A stretch of DNA of 64,000 bases, from the IMG/VR virus record IMGVR_UViG_3300022821_000013, positions 29,251 through 93,250 of that record; one strand, given 5' to 3'. The DNA comes from a virus. Position numbers and translations under genes: made by a program. Under the pieces are notes generated by a model. It was not told the origin of the DNA. It did no database searches and saw nothing but the letters and a program-made list of their open reading frames with translations. Positions 43,023-51,154 of this stretch are shown here, one piece after another. Positions within the stretch are counted from its first letter, which is position 1. Each line of letters opens with the position of its first letter.

Positions 43023-45470
43023 TTATTGCTCGTTAAATGTAGCACCGGTCGGAGTAATATTGAACGGAATTATAATCTGTTCAATTGATTGTGCTGGTTG
43101 TAGTATGATTTGACCTACTAATTGTTTTCTATCTATAACTTCTGGTGTATTAACTGTTTCATTAACTATTACTTGGAATGAATACAAACCTTGTCTTTGT
43201 TGTACAGCTTCTAAATACGCATTAACTATATTCAAGAATATCAATCTTGTAGATGTAGTATTATTCTCAAACACCAACGATCTTACTTGTGACGTTATAA
43301 ATGATTTTAAGTTTATTAATAATCTTCTAACATTCACTCTGTCTAATGAGCTTGGAATACCTTGTAATGTTTTCTGACCCCATATTGCAATTCCTTCTCT
43401 TGGGAATGTAGCAATTGGATTGACTCTTGCATCATACAAAGTATCTCTTTCTTTTCTTGTTAATCTATTTCTAACATCAATAGCACTATTAACTTTACCT
43501 CTATTAAACCCAGCTGGTGCGAACCACGGATTTGATATTCTATCATTATATGCTATTACACCACCAACTACAGTTGTAGGTGGAACCCATACTGGTTTAT
43601 TAGTGTCTGTATCTAGGATTTTAACCCACGGATAATATGTAGCTGAATAATTACTGTCTATCGCTTGAATAGATGATATTGTAGTTGTTATATTTGAATC
43701 TAATCCAGATGGGTCTATTATATAGAATACATCTTGTCTTTCTTCACACATATTCTTAGCATACTCTATTATACCAGAGTGGTATTGATATACTAATCCA
43801 GGTGTTAATAACATATTAATATTATATACATCTGCATTGGATAATATATCTATAGCTCTTTTATAAGAGATGTAACCAGCTGACGTTGTGTTTGTTAAAT
43901 CAAGTCCTTGTGTATTAGCAGCTGACATATCACTACCAACTTTACGTTGTTGATTTGGTTTCCATCCATCAAATCCACCTTGAAATGGAACTATGAATTT
44001 TCTACTTGATATAGCAGTATTTAAACTATTTAAATCTATACTACCTGAGTATGGACTTGTTGAGTTTGGATAATTTGCACCTGCTTCTTGACTATAATTT
44101 GATAATAAGAAGTCTGTGTTTGATCCTGTAGTTTGACTACCAATAACTGGTAATGGTTTTAAGTAATTTGCATTATCAGTATTTGAGAAATCATAATTAA
44201 ATCCAAAATATTTATTTGCATTGTAAGATGCATTTATAGTCTGACTTGTAACATATGAACACGCTACTGGTTGTGTAAATGAACTTGGTAATGGACTTAC
44301 TAATGATTTAAATCCAAAAGGAACCAATGTAGGTGATATAGCTTTATTTTTAACTGTATTAGTTAATTCAACTCTAACATAGTTAGATTTTGTTGAGTAA
44401 TCTCCAGATACAGTTATTTTTCCAGTTGAATCGGATGTTACATATTGATCACCAATAACTCTACCAATATAAGTAGCTGAGTCTGGATCCAAATCACAAG
44501 TGAATCTTTCAACCACATCATGTCTAATATCATCATCTGACGATTTAAACGGTGAACCTTGTATTTTATCACTATTAACCTTTCTAACTACAACGTCAAA
44601 TTGACCATAGTTAGAACCTGCTATAGTTCCAGCTGCTCTGATATTATCAATTGCAACCTTAATTTCATAGTTTGAATTATCACCATGTGATAAAGTTTTA
44701 AACTTAAATAGGTTAGTAGTTGATGAACCAACTTGTTGTGATGTAATCCATGGAGTTTCAGCTTCTGAATATTCTGATGAGAAATCCCAATCTTCTGATG
44801 ATCCAGTTTCAATTGTTATATTAACTTCACCTTCAGATGTTGTAGATATTCTACTAGCTTCATTAGCAAAGTTAGAATATATATATACTGGTTCTGTAGA
44901 GTTTGGACTTGATCCAAATAAACTACCAATCCAACTATTATTCGTAGAGAATAATGATGATGAATATGAAGTTCCATTCTTATCAGTTGCACCAGTAAAT
45001 GCCGATGTGTCTGTTACGTATGAACCAGATACAGTTATTACAAATGATCCAGTTGTTGTAGAACTAGTTACCATTGTACTAGCCTCAAATAAAGCATCAA
45101 TACCATCACTTGTAACTACATATGTAGGGTGTAATGTTGTTATAGAATATTCTCCTAATGAAGACGATGCTACTATATTTATAGGATTTGTAAGTGAATA
45201 ACCACTTGTACCTAATAATCTAATAACAGTTAATGATGTTCCATTTGATAAATATTCTTTAGCTGTATATGATGTATATTGCTTATCGTTCATAGGTCCA
45301 AACTTGTTACTATATTCGTTTCTAGTAGAAACTACCGTAGGAACAAATGCCCTACCCTTAACAGTTGGGCCTATTAATGCTGCACCAATCTCACCTGCCA
45401 CTGTAGATACAAAAGAACTATCTATCTCTTGTGTGTGTATCCCAGCTGATGAACCCATTGCTCGTGCCAT
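43023..45470 (-). CDS. 18: Tail sheath protein gp18
   Basis: This 815-residue sheath protein starts with SSAGIHTQEIDSSF and AALIGPTVKGRAFVPTVV, as in T4-like sheaths. The conserved C-terminal part includes NPWFAPAGFNRGKV, RDTLYDARVNPIATFPREG and WGQKTLQGIPSSLDRVNVRR. It forms the contractile outer tube. T4 gp18 has 659 residues; the extra length lies in the central, Ser/Thr-rich region and suggests larger surface domains. The leader AATTGAGGA before ATG 45470 is shared with gp23 and gp19. Confidence 0.96.
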   Translation of the reverse strand: MARAMGSSAGIHTQEIDSSFVSTVAGEIGAALIGPTVKGRAFVPTVVSTRNEYSNKFGPMNDKQYTSYTAKEYLSNGTSLTVIRLLGTSGYSLTNPINIVASSSLGEYSITTLHPTYVVTSDGIDALFEASTMVTSSTTTGSFVITVSGSYVTDTSAFTGATDKNGTSYSSSLFSTNNSWIGSLFGSSPNSTEPVYIYSNFANEASRISTTSEGEVNITIETGSSEDWDFSSEYSEAETPWITSQQVGSSTTNLFKFKTLSHGDNSNYEIKVAIDNIRAAGTIAGSNYGQFDVVVRKVNSDKIQGSPFKSSDDDIRHDVVERFTCDLDPDSATYIGRVIGDQYVTSDSTGKITVSGDYSTKSNYVRVELTNTVKNKAISPTLVPFGFKSLVSPLPSSFTQPVACSYVTSQTINASYNANKYFGFNYDFSNTDNANYLKPLPVIGSQTTGSNTDFLLSNYSQEAGANYPNSTSPYSGSIDLNSLNTAISSRKFIVPFQGGFDGWKPNQQRKVGSDMSAANTQGLDLTNTTSAGYISYKRAIDILSNADVYNINMLLTPGLVYQYHSGIIEYAKNMCEERQDVFYIIDPSGLDSNITTTISSIQAIDSNYSATYYPWVKILDTDTNKPVWVPPTTVVGGVIAYNDRISNPWFAPAGFNRGKVNSAIDVRNRLTRKERDTLYDARVNPIATFPREGIAIWGQKTLQGIPSSLDRVNVRRLLINLKSFITSQVRSLVFENNTTSTRLIFLNIVNAYLEAVQQRQGLYSFQVIVNETVNTPEVIDRKQLVGQIILQPAQSIEQIIIPFNITPTGATFNEQ

Positions 45471-45483
45471 TTAATTTCCTCAA

Positions 45484-45759
45484 TTAATCGTTTTGTATGA
45501 ATTTTTTTCTATCTAAATCTGCTTGACCATGACCATATTTCTCTGAAAGTTCGTCTATCAATTCTCGTTCTTCTTGTATATAAACTTCTTCTTGTCTAAG
45601 TTCTTTCTGAGTGTCACCGTCAATTTTATTAATCATTTCTTGTAACTTATACTTATTTATAACTAATTCTCCAATCTTTAATCTCTGCTTAACTTTTTTA
45701 TCTCTTATTGCAGTGATTTTAGTTATATCGTTTTCTTCTAAATCTAGCTCTTTAGGCAT
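45484..45759 (-). CDS. Small coiled-coil protein before the sheath gene
   Basis: This 91-residue, highly charged protein is almost entirely helical-looking, with LEENDITKITAIRDKKVKQR and QKELRQEEVYIQEERELIDE. It has no membrane segment. It lies between the tail terminator protein gene gp15 and the sheath gene, 13 bases before the latter, with GAGGTTGAT before its ATG. It may be a tail assembly factor; function is not established. Confidence 0.65.
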   Translation of the reverse strand: MPKELDLEENDITKITAIRDKKVKQRLKIGELVINKYKLQEMINKIDGDTQKELRQEEVYIQEERELIDELSEKYGHGQADLDRKKFIQND

Positions 45760-45790
45760 ATCAACCTCTATCTTTTAATAATTAAAATAT

Positions 45791-45799
45791 ATAAATATA
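45791..45799 (-). promoter_or_regulatory. Late-gene AT motif upstream of the sheath transcription unit
   Basis: Minus strand TATATTTAT (in CTATATTTATATATTT), 32 bases before ATG 45759 and directly after a hairpin (45799-45826). Confidence 0.4.
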
Positions 45800-45826
45800 G
45801 ATATGAATGTATAAGTGTTCATATCT
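45799..45826 (-). terminator. Hairpin after the gp15 gene
   Basis: A 9-bp stem AGATATGAA/TTCATATCT with a 10-base loop, 35 bases after the gp15 stop; followed by TATATTTATATATTTT on the minus strand. Confidence 0.65.
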
Positions 45827-45860
45827 TATAATAAATATAAATAAAAAAGCTCAAAATTAT

Positions 45861-46676
45861 TTAACTTTGGTTTATAACGATTTGTTCAGGTTGTATAAAT
45901 TTGGTATTATTGTTATTGTACCAATATTCATCTTGGATTATATAACCATCTAATGTCAAATTGCAATTAGCAGTCACTTTTCTCTCTGTATTAACTGGAT
46001 TAACAGTATCATACATAAACGGACTAAACTTTGATGTGAATTTATAATAATGTTCATCTCCAAATGCAAGTCTATTATATGATAATAGTTTTTGTACTAT
46101 CTCATCTAACTGTGATTCCATATCAGTCCATATAAATACATTATATGTTATATATACATAATCTGGAAATACTATCTTATATTGTGTTTTCTGTCTTTTT
46201 GTATTATTTAATACTGAATATCTGTTGTATGTGTTGTTCTTGTCATAAGAACTATTTGTAGTCCACATAGTCTCGGATTCACGCAATACATTAGGCTTTC
46301 TCATTTCATCTCTGACTTGTATATCAGTCTTTCTTATAGCTATCAACGGACATTGTAATTTATGTTTATCATCTCTCAAATAACCAAATTCATTATGTTC
46401 AGTCCATTTCTCTCTATTCATCCATAATACAGGAACTTTTAAATTTTCATTTTGATTTATAGTTATGTAAGGTGATATTACATCATTAAAATATGTTAGT
46501 AATGCATCAGAATTATCTTCTAATGATACAGTTGGACCTTTTTTATCTGTACCAGTAAATTTTATTTGTTCATGTCGTTTATTAATAGTATGATTATTAG
46601 GTATATCAATATCATTAGTATGTGATGATATTGTATTCTTTAAATCAGGTTTATTATATATTTTAATTTTATCCAT
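45861..46676 (-). CDS. 15: Tail terminator / sheath stabiliser gp15-like
   Basis: This 271-residue protein contains LKVPVLWMNREKWTEHNEFG, YLRDDKHKLQCPLIAIRKTD and VFPDYVYITYNVFIWTDMES, which match the layout of gp15-like proteins of T4-type phages ('PVvygnperW.....dG.lRD..gk.q.Pli...R'). gp15 caps the finished tail and binds the head neck. Its ATG overlaps the stop of gp14 by one base. Adjacent 13-14-15 order supports the call. Confidence 0.85.
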   Translation of the reverse strand: MDKIKIYNKPDLKNTISSHTNDIDIPNNHTINKRHEQIKFTGTDKKGPTVSLEDNSDALLTYFNDVISPYITINQNENLKVPVLWMNREKWTEHNEFGYLRDDKHKLQCPLIAIRKTDIQVRDEMRKPNVLRESETMWTTNSSYDKNNTYNRYSVLNNTKRQKTQYKIVFPDYVYITYNVFIWTDMESQLDEIVQKLLSYNRLAFGDEHYYKFTSKFSPFMYDTVNPVNTERKVTANCNLTLDGYIIQDEYWYNNNNTKFIQPEQIVINQS

Positions 46677-47167
46677 TATCTAAGAACCCTCTGTGTCATT
46701 GGAAGAGAAGTATCTTTAATTTTATAACCTCTACATTTTATAGATACATTATAACCATGTTCAGTTCCATTGTAACTTGTAGTTGGATTCTTACCTGCAA
46801 AATATTCATTTTGGAATATTTCAGATAATTCAAAAAAATCATTATCCCATTCTAATATATCACCTGTAAATGGCTGATAATTAAAATTTTCTAATTCATC
46901 ATATAAAAATGAAAATGAAATTCCTTGATTATAGTTAAATCCTGTATTTGCACTTTCAAACATAGGATCAGTTCTATCCACTAAACAATTAATTAAAAAT
47001 GGTTCATAATACATTTTGTTCGTTGTTTCACCATAAGTATTATTTGATGTCATATTGGTTGGATCTAATTGAAATACCTTAACTTCGGTATTAATAACTT
47101 TATTTATTAATTCCATATTTAACTTTCTAAACAAGTCCATATCTCTAGATCTATCAAATAATGACAT
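46676..47167 (-). CDS. 14: Neck protein gp14-like
   Basis: This 163-residue protein begins MSLFDRSRDMDLFRKLNMEL, then VFQLDPTNMTSNNTYGETTNKMYYEP, as in gp14-like neck proteins. Its middle ISFSFLYDELENFNYQPFTG precedes a conserved IFQNEYFAG. With gp13 it closes the filled head and forms the tail attachment site. It is shorter than T4 gp14 (256 residues) but the same as homologues in T4-like phages of marine bacteria, as far as I recall. Confidence 0.8.
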   Translation of the reverse strand: MSLFDRSRDMDLFRKLNMELINKVINTEVKVFQLDPTNMTSNNTYGETTNKMYYEPFLINCLVDRTDPMFESANTGFNYNQGISFSFLYDELENFNYQPFTGDILEWDNDFFELSEIFQNEYFAGKNPTTSYNGTEHGYNVSIKCRGYKIKDTSLPMTQRVLR

Positions 47168-47173
47168 TATAAA

Positions 47174-48319
47174 TTACCTTATGTAAATTTTCAATGGTAT
47201 ATTCAAGAATTGATTTCTAATCGCTTCTGATTCAGCAGTCATTTTTTCTAATTGATTACGTTTAGATAATTTCTCTAATGTATCCATTAACTCTTGTCTT
47301 AAACTTTCTTTCTCTTGTTGAGCTTGTATTAGTAAATCATTATAATTTAATGATACAGTTGAATTTGGTATTGGTATAGTAGAGAATTTACCTCTTATCA
47401 ACCCAAGCCCTTCTTTAGCTAATGCTATAGCATAATTCTTAATCCATTGTCTACCTACAGAATTTATATCTGAGTATTGTATATTATCATAAGGAACATT
47501 ACTATAATCACTAACTATACTATTAGACCCACTAGGTTCAGAAACATCTAATCTTTCATCACGTAATATATATTGATATGTTAATTTATGTGTGTGTTCT
47601 GGAACTGGGAATATACGTAGGTTATTATTTATAAGTTCAAAGCTATACGATGATTTTCTAAATTGATCATTAAATTCAATCGCTTGCATTCTAACTAAAT
47701 CTTCAAACATACTATAAGGTGTTAATGTATAAGTTACACCCTGTGCATATCCTGATAAACCCATTGCATTTAAGAAATCTCTATTACCTAAGTTAGGATC
47801 AAAATATCTTAAATTAGCTGGTATAGCATAATGAAATACACGTTTAATCTCTATACTACCAGATCCACCGTTCTGCTCATACAAGTCCTGTAAATCGTAT
47901 AATTGCACACCTTCTTCTAACTGTACGAATCCCTCTCTCCAATCTAAATTACCACCTGCACCAACTTCAGCTGAATAGTTCTTTGCTATTCCAATAACTC
48001 TATCTAAACTGTGTTTTATTACCTTTCCACTTAGAGATGCATCTCTATCTGAACCTTGAACACTTATAAAGTTATCAATTGTATTGTATTCATTTACAAT
48101 AGCACTATATTCAGTTATAGATTCCTCTATAAATGAATACATTGATCCAGATGTCAATTCGACATCCATAATAGGATAACCAAGTCTATTAGCTATTAAT
48201 GTAGCTATCTTAGGTGCGTCATTCTGAAATTGAATATCATTATCATAATATCCAAAAGGAGTTGACCCTGATACTGGACCTGGACTTCCATCCCAAATAG
48301 GTATTGTTATTGTTGCCAT
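47174..48319 (-). CDS. 13: Neck protein gp13-like
   Basis: This 381-residue protein includes RLGYPIMDVELTSGSMYSFI, FVQLEEGVQLYDLQDLY, ELINNNLRIFPVPE, QYSDINSVGRQWIKNYAIAL and LGLIRGKFSTIPIPNSTVSL, the conserved blocks of T4-like gp13 head completion proteins. It forms the ring below the portal. It is followed by gp14 after 6 bases. The ATG is preceded by TTTATATTTATTAATATATGG, so its leader carries the AT motif only 7 bases upstream and has no clear Shine-Dalgarno. Confidence 0.88.
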   Translation of the reverse strand: MATITIPIWDGSPGPVSGSTPFGYYDNDIQFQNDAPKIATLIANRLGYPIMDVELTSGSMYSFIEESITEYSAIVNEYNTIDNFISVQGSDRDASLSGKVIKHSLDRVIGIAKNYSAEVGAGGNLDWREGFVQLEEGVQLYDLQDLYEQNGGSGSIEIKRVFHYAIPANLRYFDPNLGNRDFLNAMGLSGYAQGVTYTLTPYSMFEDLVRMQAIEFNDQFRKSSYSFELINNNLRIFPVPEHTHKLTYQYILRDERLDVSEPSGSNSIVSDYSNVPYDNIQYSDINSVGRQWIKNYAIALAKEGLGLIRGKFSTIPIPNSTVSLNYNDLLIQAQQEKESLRQELMDTLEKLSKRNQLEKMTAESEAIRNQFLNIPLKIYIR

Positions 48320-48343
48320 ATATTAATAAATATAAATGATTTG

Positions 48344-49069
48344 TTATTTTGTGTTCTGATATTTATCAAATCTAATCATAAATTCATCTAAGATTGGATG
48401 TCTATGGTTTGATTGCATTTCAAATGTAGTAAAACCATTTATACCTTGACCACATTCAATTAAAAATTCTAAACCACTATCACGTCTATTCTTTAAATCA
48501 ATTTGTCTATAATCACCACAGAATATCATTTTTGATCCTTTACCAAGTCTTCCAATTATCATCATCACTTGGTCTATAGTTATATTCTGACACTCATCAA
48601 TTATAAGACATGCATTTGAAAACGTAACACCTCGTAGATATGCTAATGGTGATATTACTATATCATCATTATCCATCATATTTTTTATAGTTTGTTTTTT
48701 TTGTGTGGAGCTACCATAACATTTTCTAAAGTTATCATATACTGGTTGTAACCAAGGTTCCATTTTTTCATTTATATTACCTGGTAGGAAACCAATCTCT
48801 TCCTTTGATACTGTTGGTCTAGTTATATGTATTCTATCTATCTCTTTATCAAAAAATGCTGATAACGCATAGTTAACAGCACTCAATGTTTTACCTGATC
48901 CAGGCTTACCGAATAACACGGTAATATCATTTTCGATTATAAGTCTTTTGACTTCTTTTTGTTCTTCATTTAACTGGATGTCAAATGTTGGTTTCGTTTT
49001 TGGTCTTGCTTTTGATTTATTATCAATCTTAATATCTAAAATTTCACCGTTAGTCTTCTTCTTAGCCAT
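48344..49069 (-). CDS. phoH: PhoH-like ATPase
   Basis: This 241-residue protein is a PhoH-type P-loop ATPase: QLNEEQKEVKRLIIEN, Walker A GKPGSGKT (54-61), RIHITRPTVSKEEIGFLPG, CLIIDECQNI (Walker B) and MIFCGDYRQIDL. Phage PhoH is common in marine phages; bacterial relatives act in RNA metabolism. The phosphate-starvation link is historical and unproven for phages. AGAGGT lies 5 bases before the ATG. It follows the accessory nuclease/methyltransferase gene and precedes gp13. Confidence 0.93.
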   Translation of the reverse strand: MAKKKTNGEILDIKIDNKSKARPKTKPTFDIQLNEEQKEVKRLIIENDITVLFGKPGSGKTLSAVNYALSAFFDKEIDRIHITRPTVSKEEIGFLPGNINEKMEPWLQPVYDNFRKCYGSSTQKKQTIKNMMDNDDIVISPLAYLRGVTFSNACLIIDECQNITIDQVMMIIGRLGKGSKMIFCGDYRQIDLKNRRDSGLEFLIECGQGINGFTTFEMQSNHRHPILDEFMIRFDKYQNTK

Positions 49070-49116
49070 AGAAACCTCTTGGTATATTTAAAACTCGTTA
49101 CTATTAATAAATAGAT

Positions 49117-50781
49117 TTAATATTTCAAAATATATTCGCTTTTATGTTTAGATTTGTTATTAAAATGAGAAGTATTATTCTGTAAAAAATACTCATCACC
49201 ATCAGGAAAATACTGCCTAAGATTAGAACTGAAATTTATCAATTTGTTATTAAATTTGTTAATTCCATTTACGATGAATTGGTCTACCCATTCTTCCAAA
49301 GAAGAGTAATAAATATGATTAGAGTAAATTTCTTTATCATAGTATGGTATAGAAGTAAACGTTAAATTAAAGTTGTAAGTATCACTATAATCTTCCAATT
49401 TAGAATTTAATATAGTTACATTATCAAAATTAGAAGATAATAATTTTAATTCATTATAAGTTTCTATATTAGGTTCTAACCCAATATATGTTCCATTTGG
49501 ATATATAGATTTGAATCCTAATAATCTACCACCAAACCCAGCACAAGGGTCTAATACAACTGGAGCTGTATTATCACCTATAAAATGTTTATATATTCTA
49601 GCAGCTACAACTGGTTTGAAAAATGATATTGTATGTCTAAGTGATGACATACCAACATTTATATTTCTAATTGAGAAATCATATACTTCGTCATTACTAC
49701 CAAGACCAAGTCTATTTTTAATAATTTCAGTTACATGTTCATCAGAATTGTAAATTTCATATGGGGATTTTGAGTTGTTATAATGTGATTTCCAATATGA
49801 TTTAAATATTGATTTTAAATATTCATTGCCTACAACTGATGTGTTGTTATTAAATGTTTTATCTTCTAATTTGAAGTTGATAGTTTTATCATATATAGAC
49901 TTTGTTATTGATTGTATATTATAATCACCAAATGGATATGGGTAATCGTCTATAAATTCCCTTATGAATTTTCTATATAACCACATATTTTTATTTATGT
50001 AATCGGCTTTTAATTCTATATAATCTTTACGTATTATAATATCTTTATATGATACATTAATATGGTTATTAGTATTATAATTTAAAATATCATCAATACT
50101 ATTTATATTATAAACGTCCTTCTCCATAATCCTAATTAAATTCGGTATATTTCTATTTTTACGATTATCATTTATAACTTCAGATAATTGTCTATGGTTT
50201 AAATCCTTTAATGTTGTTGGATGCCAATAAACACCATCAACCTCAATATACATATCATGATCATATAAGTAAAAATCTATTATACCAAATTCATGTTGTG
50301 CTTGTGGCTCAAATCTACATCCTGATTGTTCAAGTATAGATTTTATATGTAGTTCTATTTTTGTATCTTTATAGTCACTGGTCATTCCACGTTTTATAGC
50401 TGCTTCACGCATTTTAGATTTACTTTCTTCTGAAAATATATAACCTGTTTTAACTGGTTGATGGTGATCCACATAATTTCGTCTAAATGGTTCGGATACA
50501 AGTAATGTCACCTCTTCTCCACAACCACATTCACAGAATTTTGGTTCGTCATCAAATATATATTTTCTAACATAATCTAATTTATCCATATTATGTTTTT
50601 TCTTAACATGATGTGATAACGTAACTTCATTATGAAATTCGTTATTGCATATTTTACATGTTACTCCATTAGTTTCTTTTATTTTGATACGACGTAAGTA
50701 TTTTTGTCTGAATTCTGGATGTGTCTTTACATACTCATCAATTGTTAATCCACCATGACCATCTCTTAAATGTGTAGCCAT
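49117..50781 (-). CDS. Zinc finger-nuclease-DNA methyltransferase fusion (3' part of an interrupted gene)
   Basis: This 554-residue product contains a C2H2-like finger (C42, C45, H57, H63), a CxCxC knot (C83-C87), and a NUMOD3-like segment (FSEESKSKMREAAIKRG, 116-132). A DUF559/Vsr-like nuclease follows (E143, D169, then YIEVDGVYWHP with E180 and D182), and then a SAM-dependent methyltransferase with motif I LDPCAGFGGR (410-419), IGLEPN and motif IV SIPYY (477-481). The last motif suggests an amino-methyltransferase of adenine N6 or cytosine N4. The first residues complete a finger that begins in the upstream frame at 50800-50985; both frames are in phase and separated only by TAA. AGAGGA before ATG 50781 allows restart. 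It may be a mobile or exclusion element. Confidence 0.85.
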   Translation of the reverse strand: MATHLRDGHGGLTIDEYVKTHPEFRQKYLRRIKIKETNGVTCKICNNEFHNEVTLSHHVKKKHNMDKLDYVRKYIFDDEPKFCECGCGEEVTLLVSEPFRRNYVDHHQPVKTGYIFSEESKSKMREAAIKRGMTSDYKDTKIELHIKSILEQSGCRFEPQAQHEFGIIDFYLYDHDMYIEVDGVYWHPTTLKDLNHRQLSEVINDNRKNRNIPNLIRIMEKDVYNINSIDDILNYNTNNHINVSYKDIIIRKDYIELKADYINKNMWLYRKFIREFIDDYPYPFGDYNIQSITKSIYDKTINFKLEDKTFNNNTSVVGNEYLKSIFKSYWKSHYNNSKSPYEIYNSDEHVTEIIKNRLGLGSNDEVYDFSIRNINVGMSSLRHTISFFKPVVAARIYKHFIGDNTAPVVLDPCAGFGGRLLGFKSIYPNGTYIGLEPNIETYNELKLLSSNFDNVTILNSKLEDYSDTYNFNLTFTSIPYYDKEIYSNHIYYSSLEEWVDQFIVNGINKFNNKLINFSSNLRQYFPDGDEYFLQNNTSHFNNKSKHKSEYILKY

Positions 50782-50799
50782 TCCTCTGGTTGAATATGT

Positions 50800-50985
50800 T
50801 TATTTGCATATTCCACACTCCACAACATTATTTTTTAACTCTCTATTTTGGAACTTTAATTTATTTGGTCTAAATTCACCATATAAATTAACATATTCAT
50901 CTGACTTTATTTTATGTGCTTTGAATATATGAGCAGCCATTCCTTTATTGTCAACTTCGTTTTTGCATATGTTGCATATTATCAT
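50800..50985 (-). CDS. N-terminal zinc-finger part of the interrupted nuclease-methyltransferase gene
   Basis: This 61-residue product has one complete C2H2-like finger, C4-x2-C7-x11-H19-x4-H24, then DEYVNLYGEF, and the first half of a second finger (C57-G-I-C60-K). It ends there at TAA. The next codons in the same frame complete the finger with the same spacing (C60 to H: 11 residues, then x4-H). An ochre mutation of a Lys, Glu or Gln codon explains this. The gene is first after the promoter at 51019-51050. Confidence 0.75.
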   Translation of the reverse strand: MIICNICKNEVDNKGMAAHIFKAHKIKSDEYVNLYGEFRPNKLKFQNRELKNNVVECGICK

Positions 50986-51018
50986 AATAATTATTCATGT
51001 TTGTTAATTAATAATATA

Positions 51019-51050
51019 CAAACTTACGAAAAAGAAATGATATAACCTAA
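51019..51050 (-). promoter_or_regulatory. Bacteroidota-type promoter for the zinc finger-nuclease-methyltransferase gene
   Basis: Minus strand TTAG (51047-51050), 20-base spacer, TAAGTTTG (51019-51026). The -7 box and much of the spacer are identical to the copy at 11367; the -33 box has one changed base. It is the only such promoter in the head/tail gene region. Confidence 0.8.
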
Positions 51051-51101
51051 TTTTATTACAACGCATATTAATCTTTGTATATCATGTTAAAAATAAAAAA
51101 A

Positions 51102-51123
51102 CGATTGTCATTTCTAACAATCG
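51102..51123 (-). terminator. Strong terminator after the major capsid gene
   Basis: A 7-bp stem CGATTGT/ACAATCG with an 8-base loop, followed by TTTTTTTATTTTT on the minus strand. Located 32 bases after the capsid stop and before the accessory gene's promoter. Confidence 0.93.
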
Positions 51124-51154
51124 CTTTATTTTAATCAACTTACAATTTATAAAA

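Noticed and set aside
49117-50985. Recoding of TAA as a sense codon in this phage
   Set aside because: TAA is used as the normal stop of many genes here, for example two tandem TAA after the split glycosyltransferase half, so a general reassignment is excluded; only local readthrough or mutation remains.
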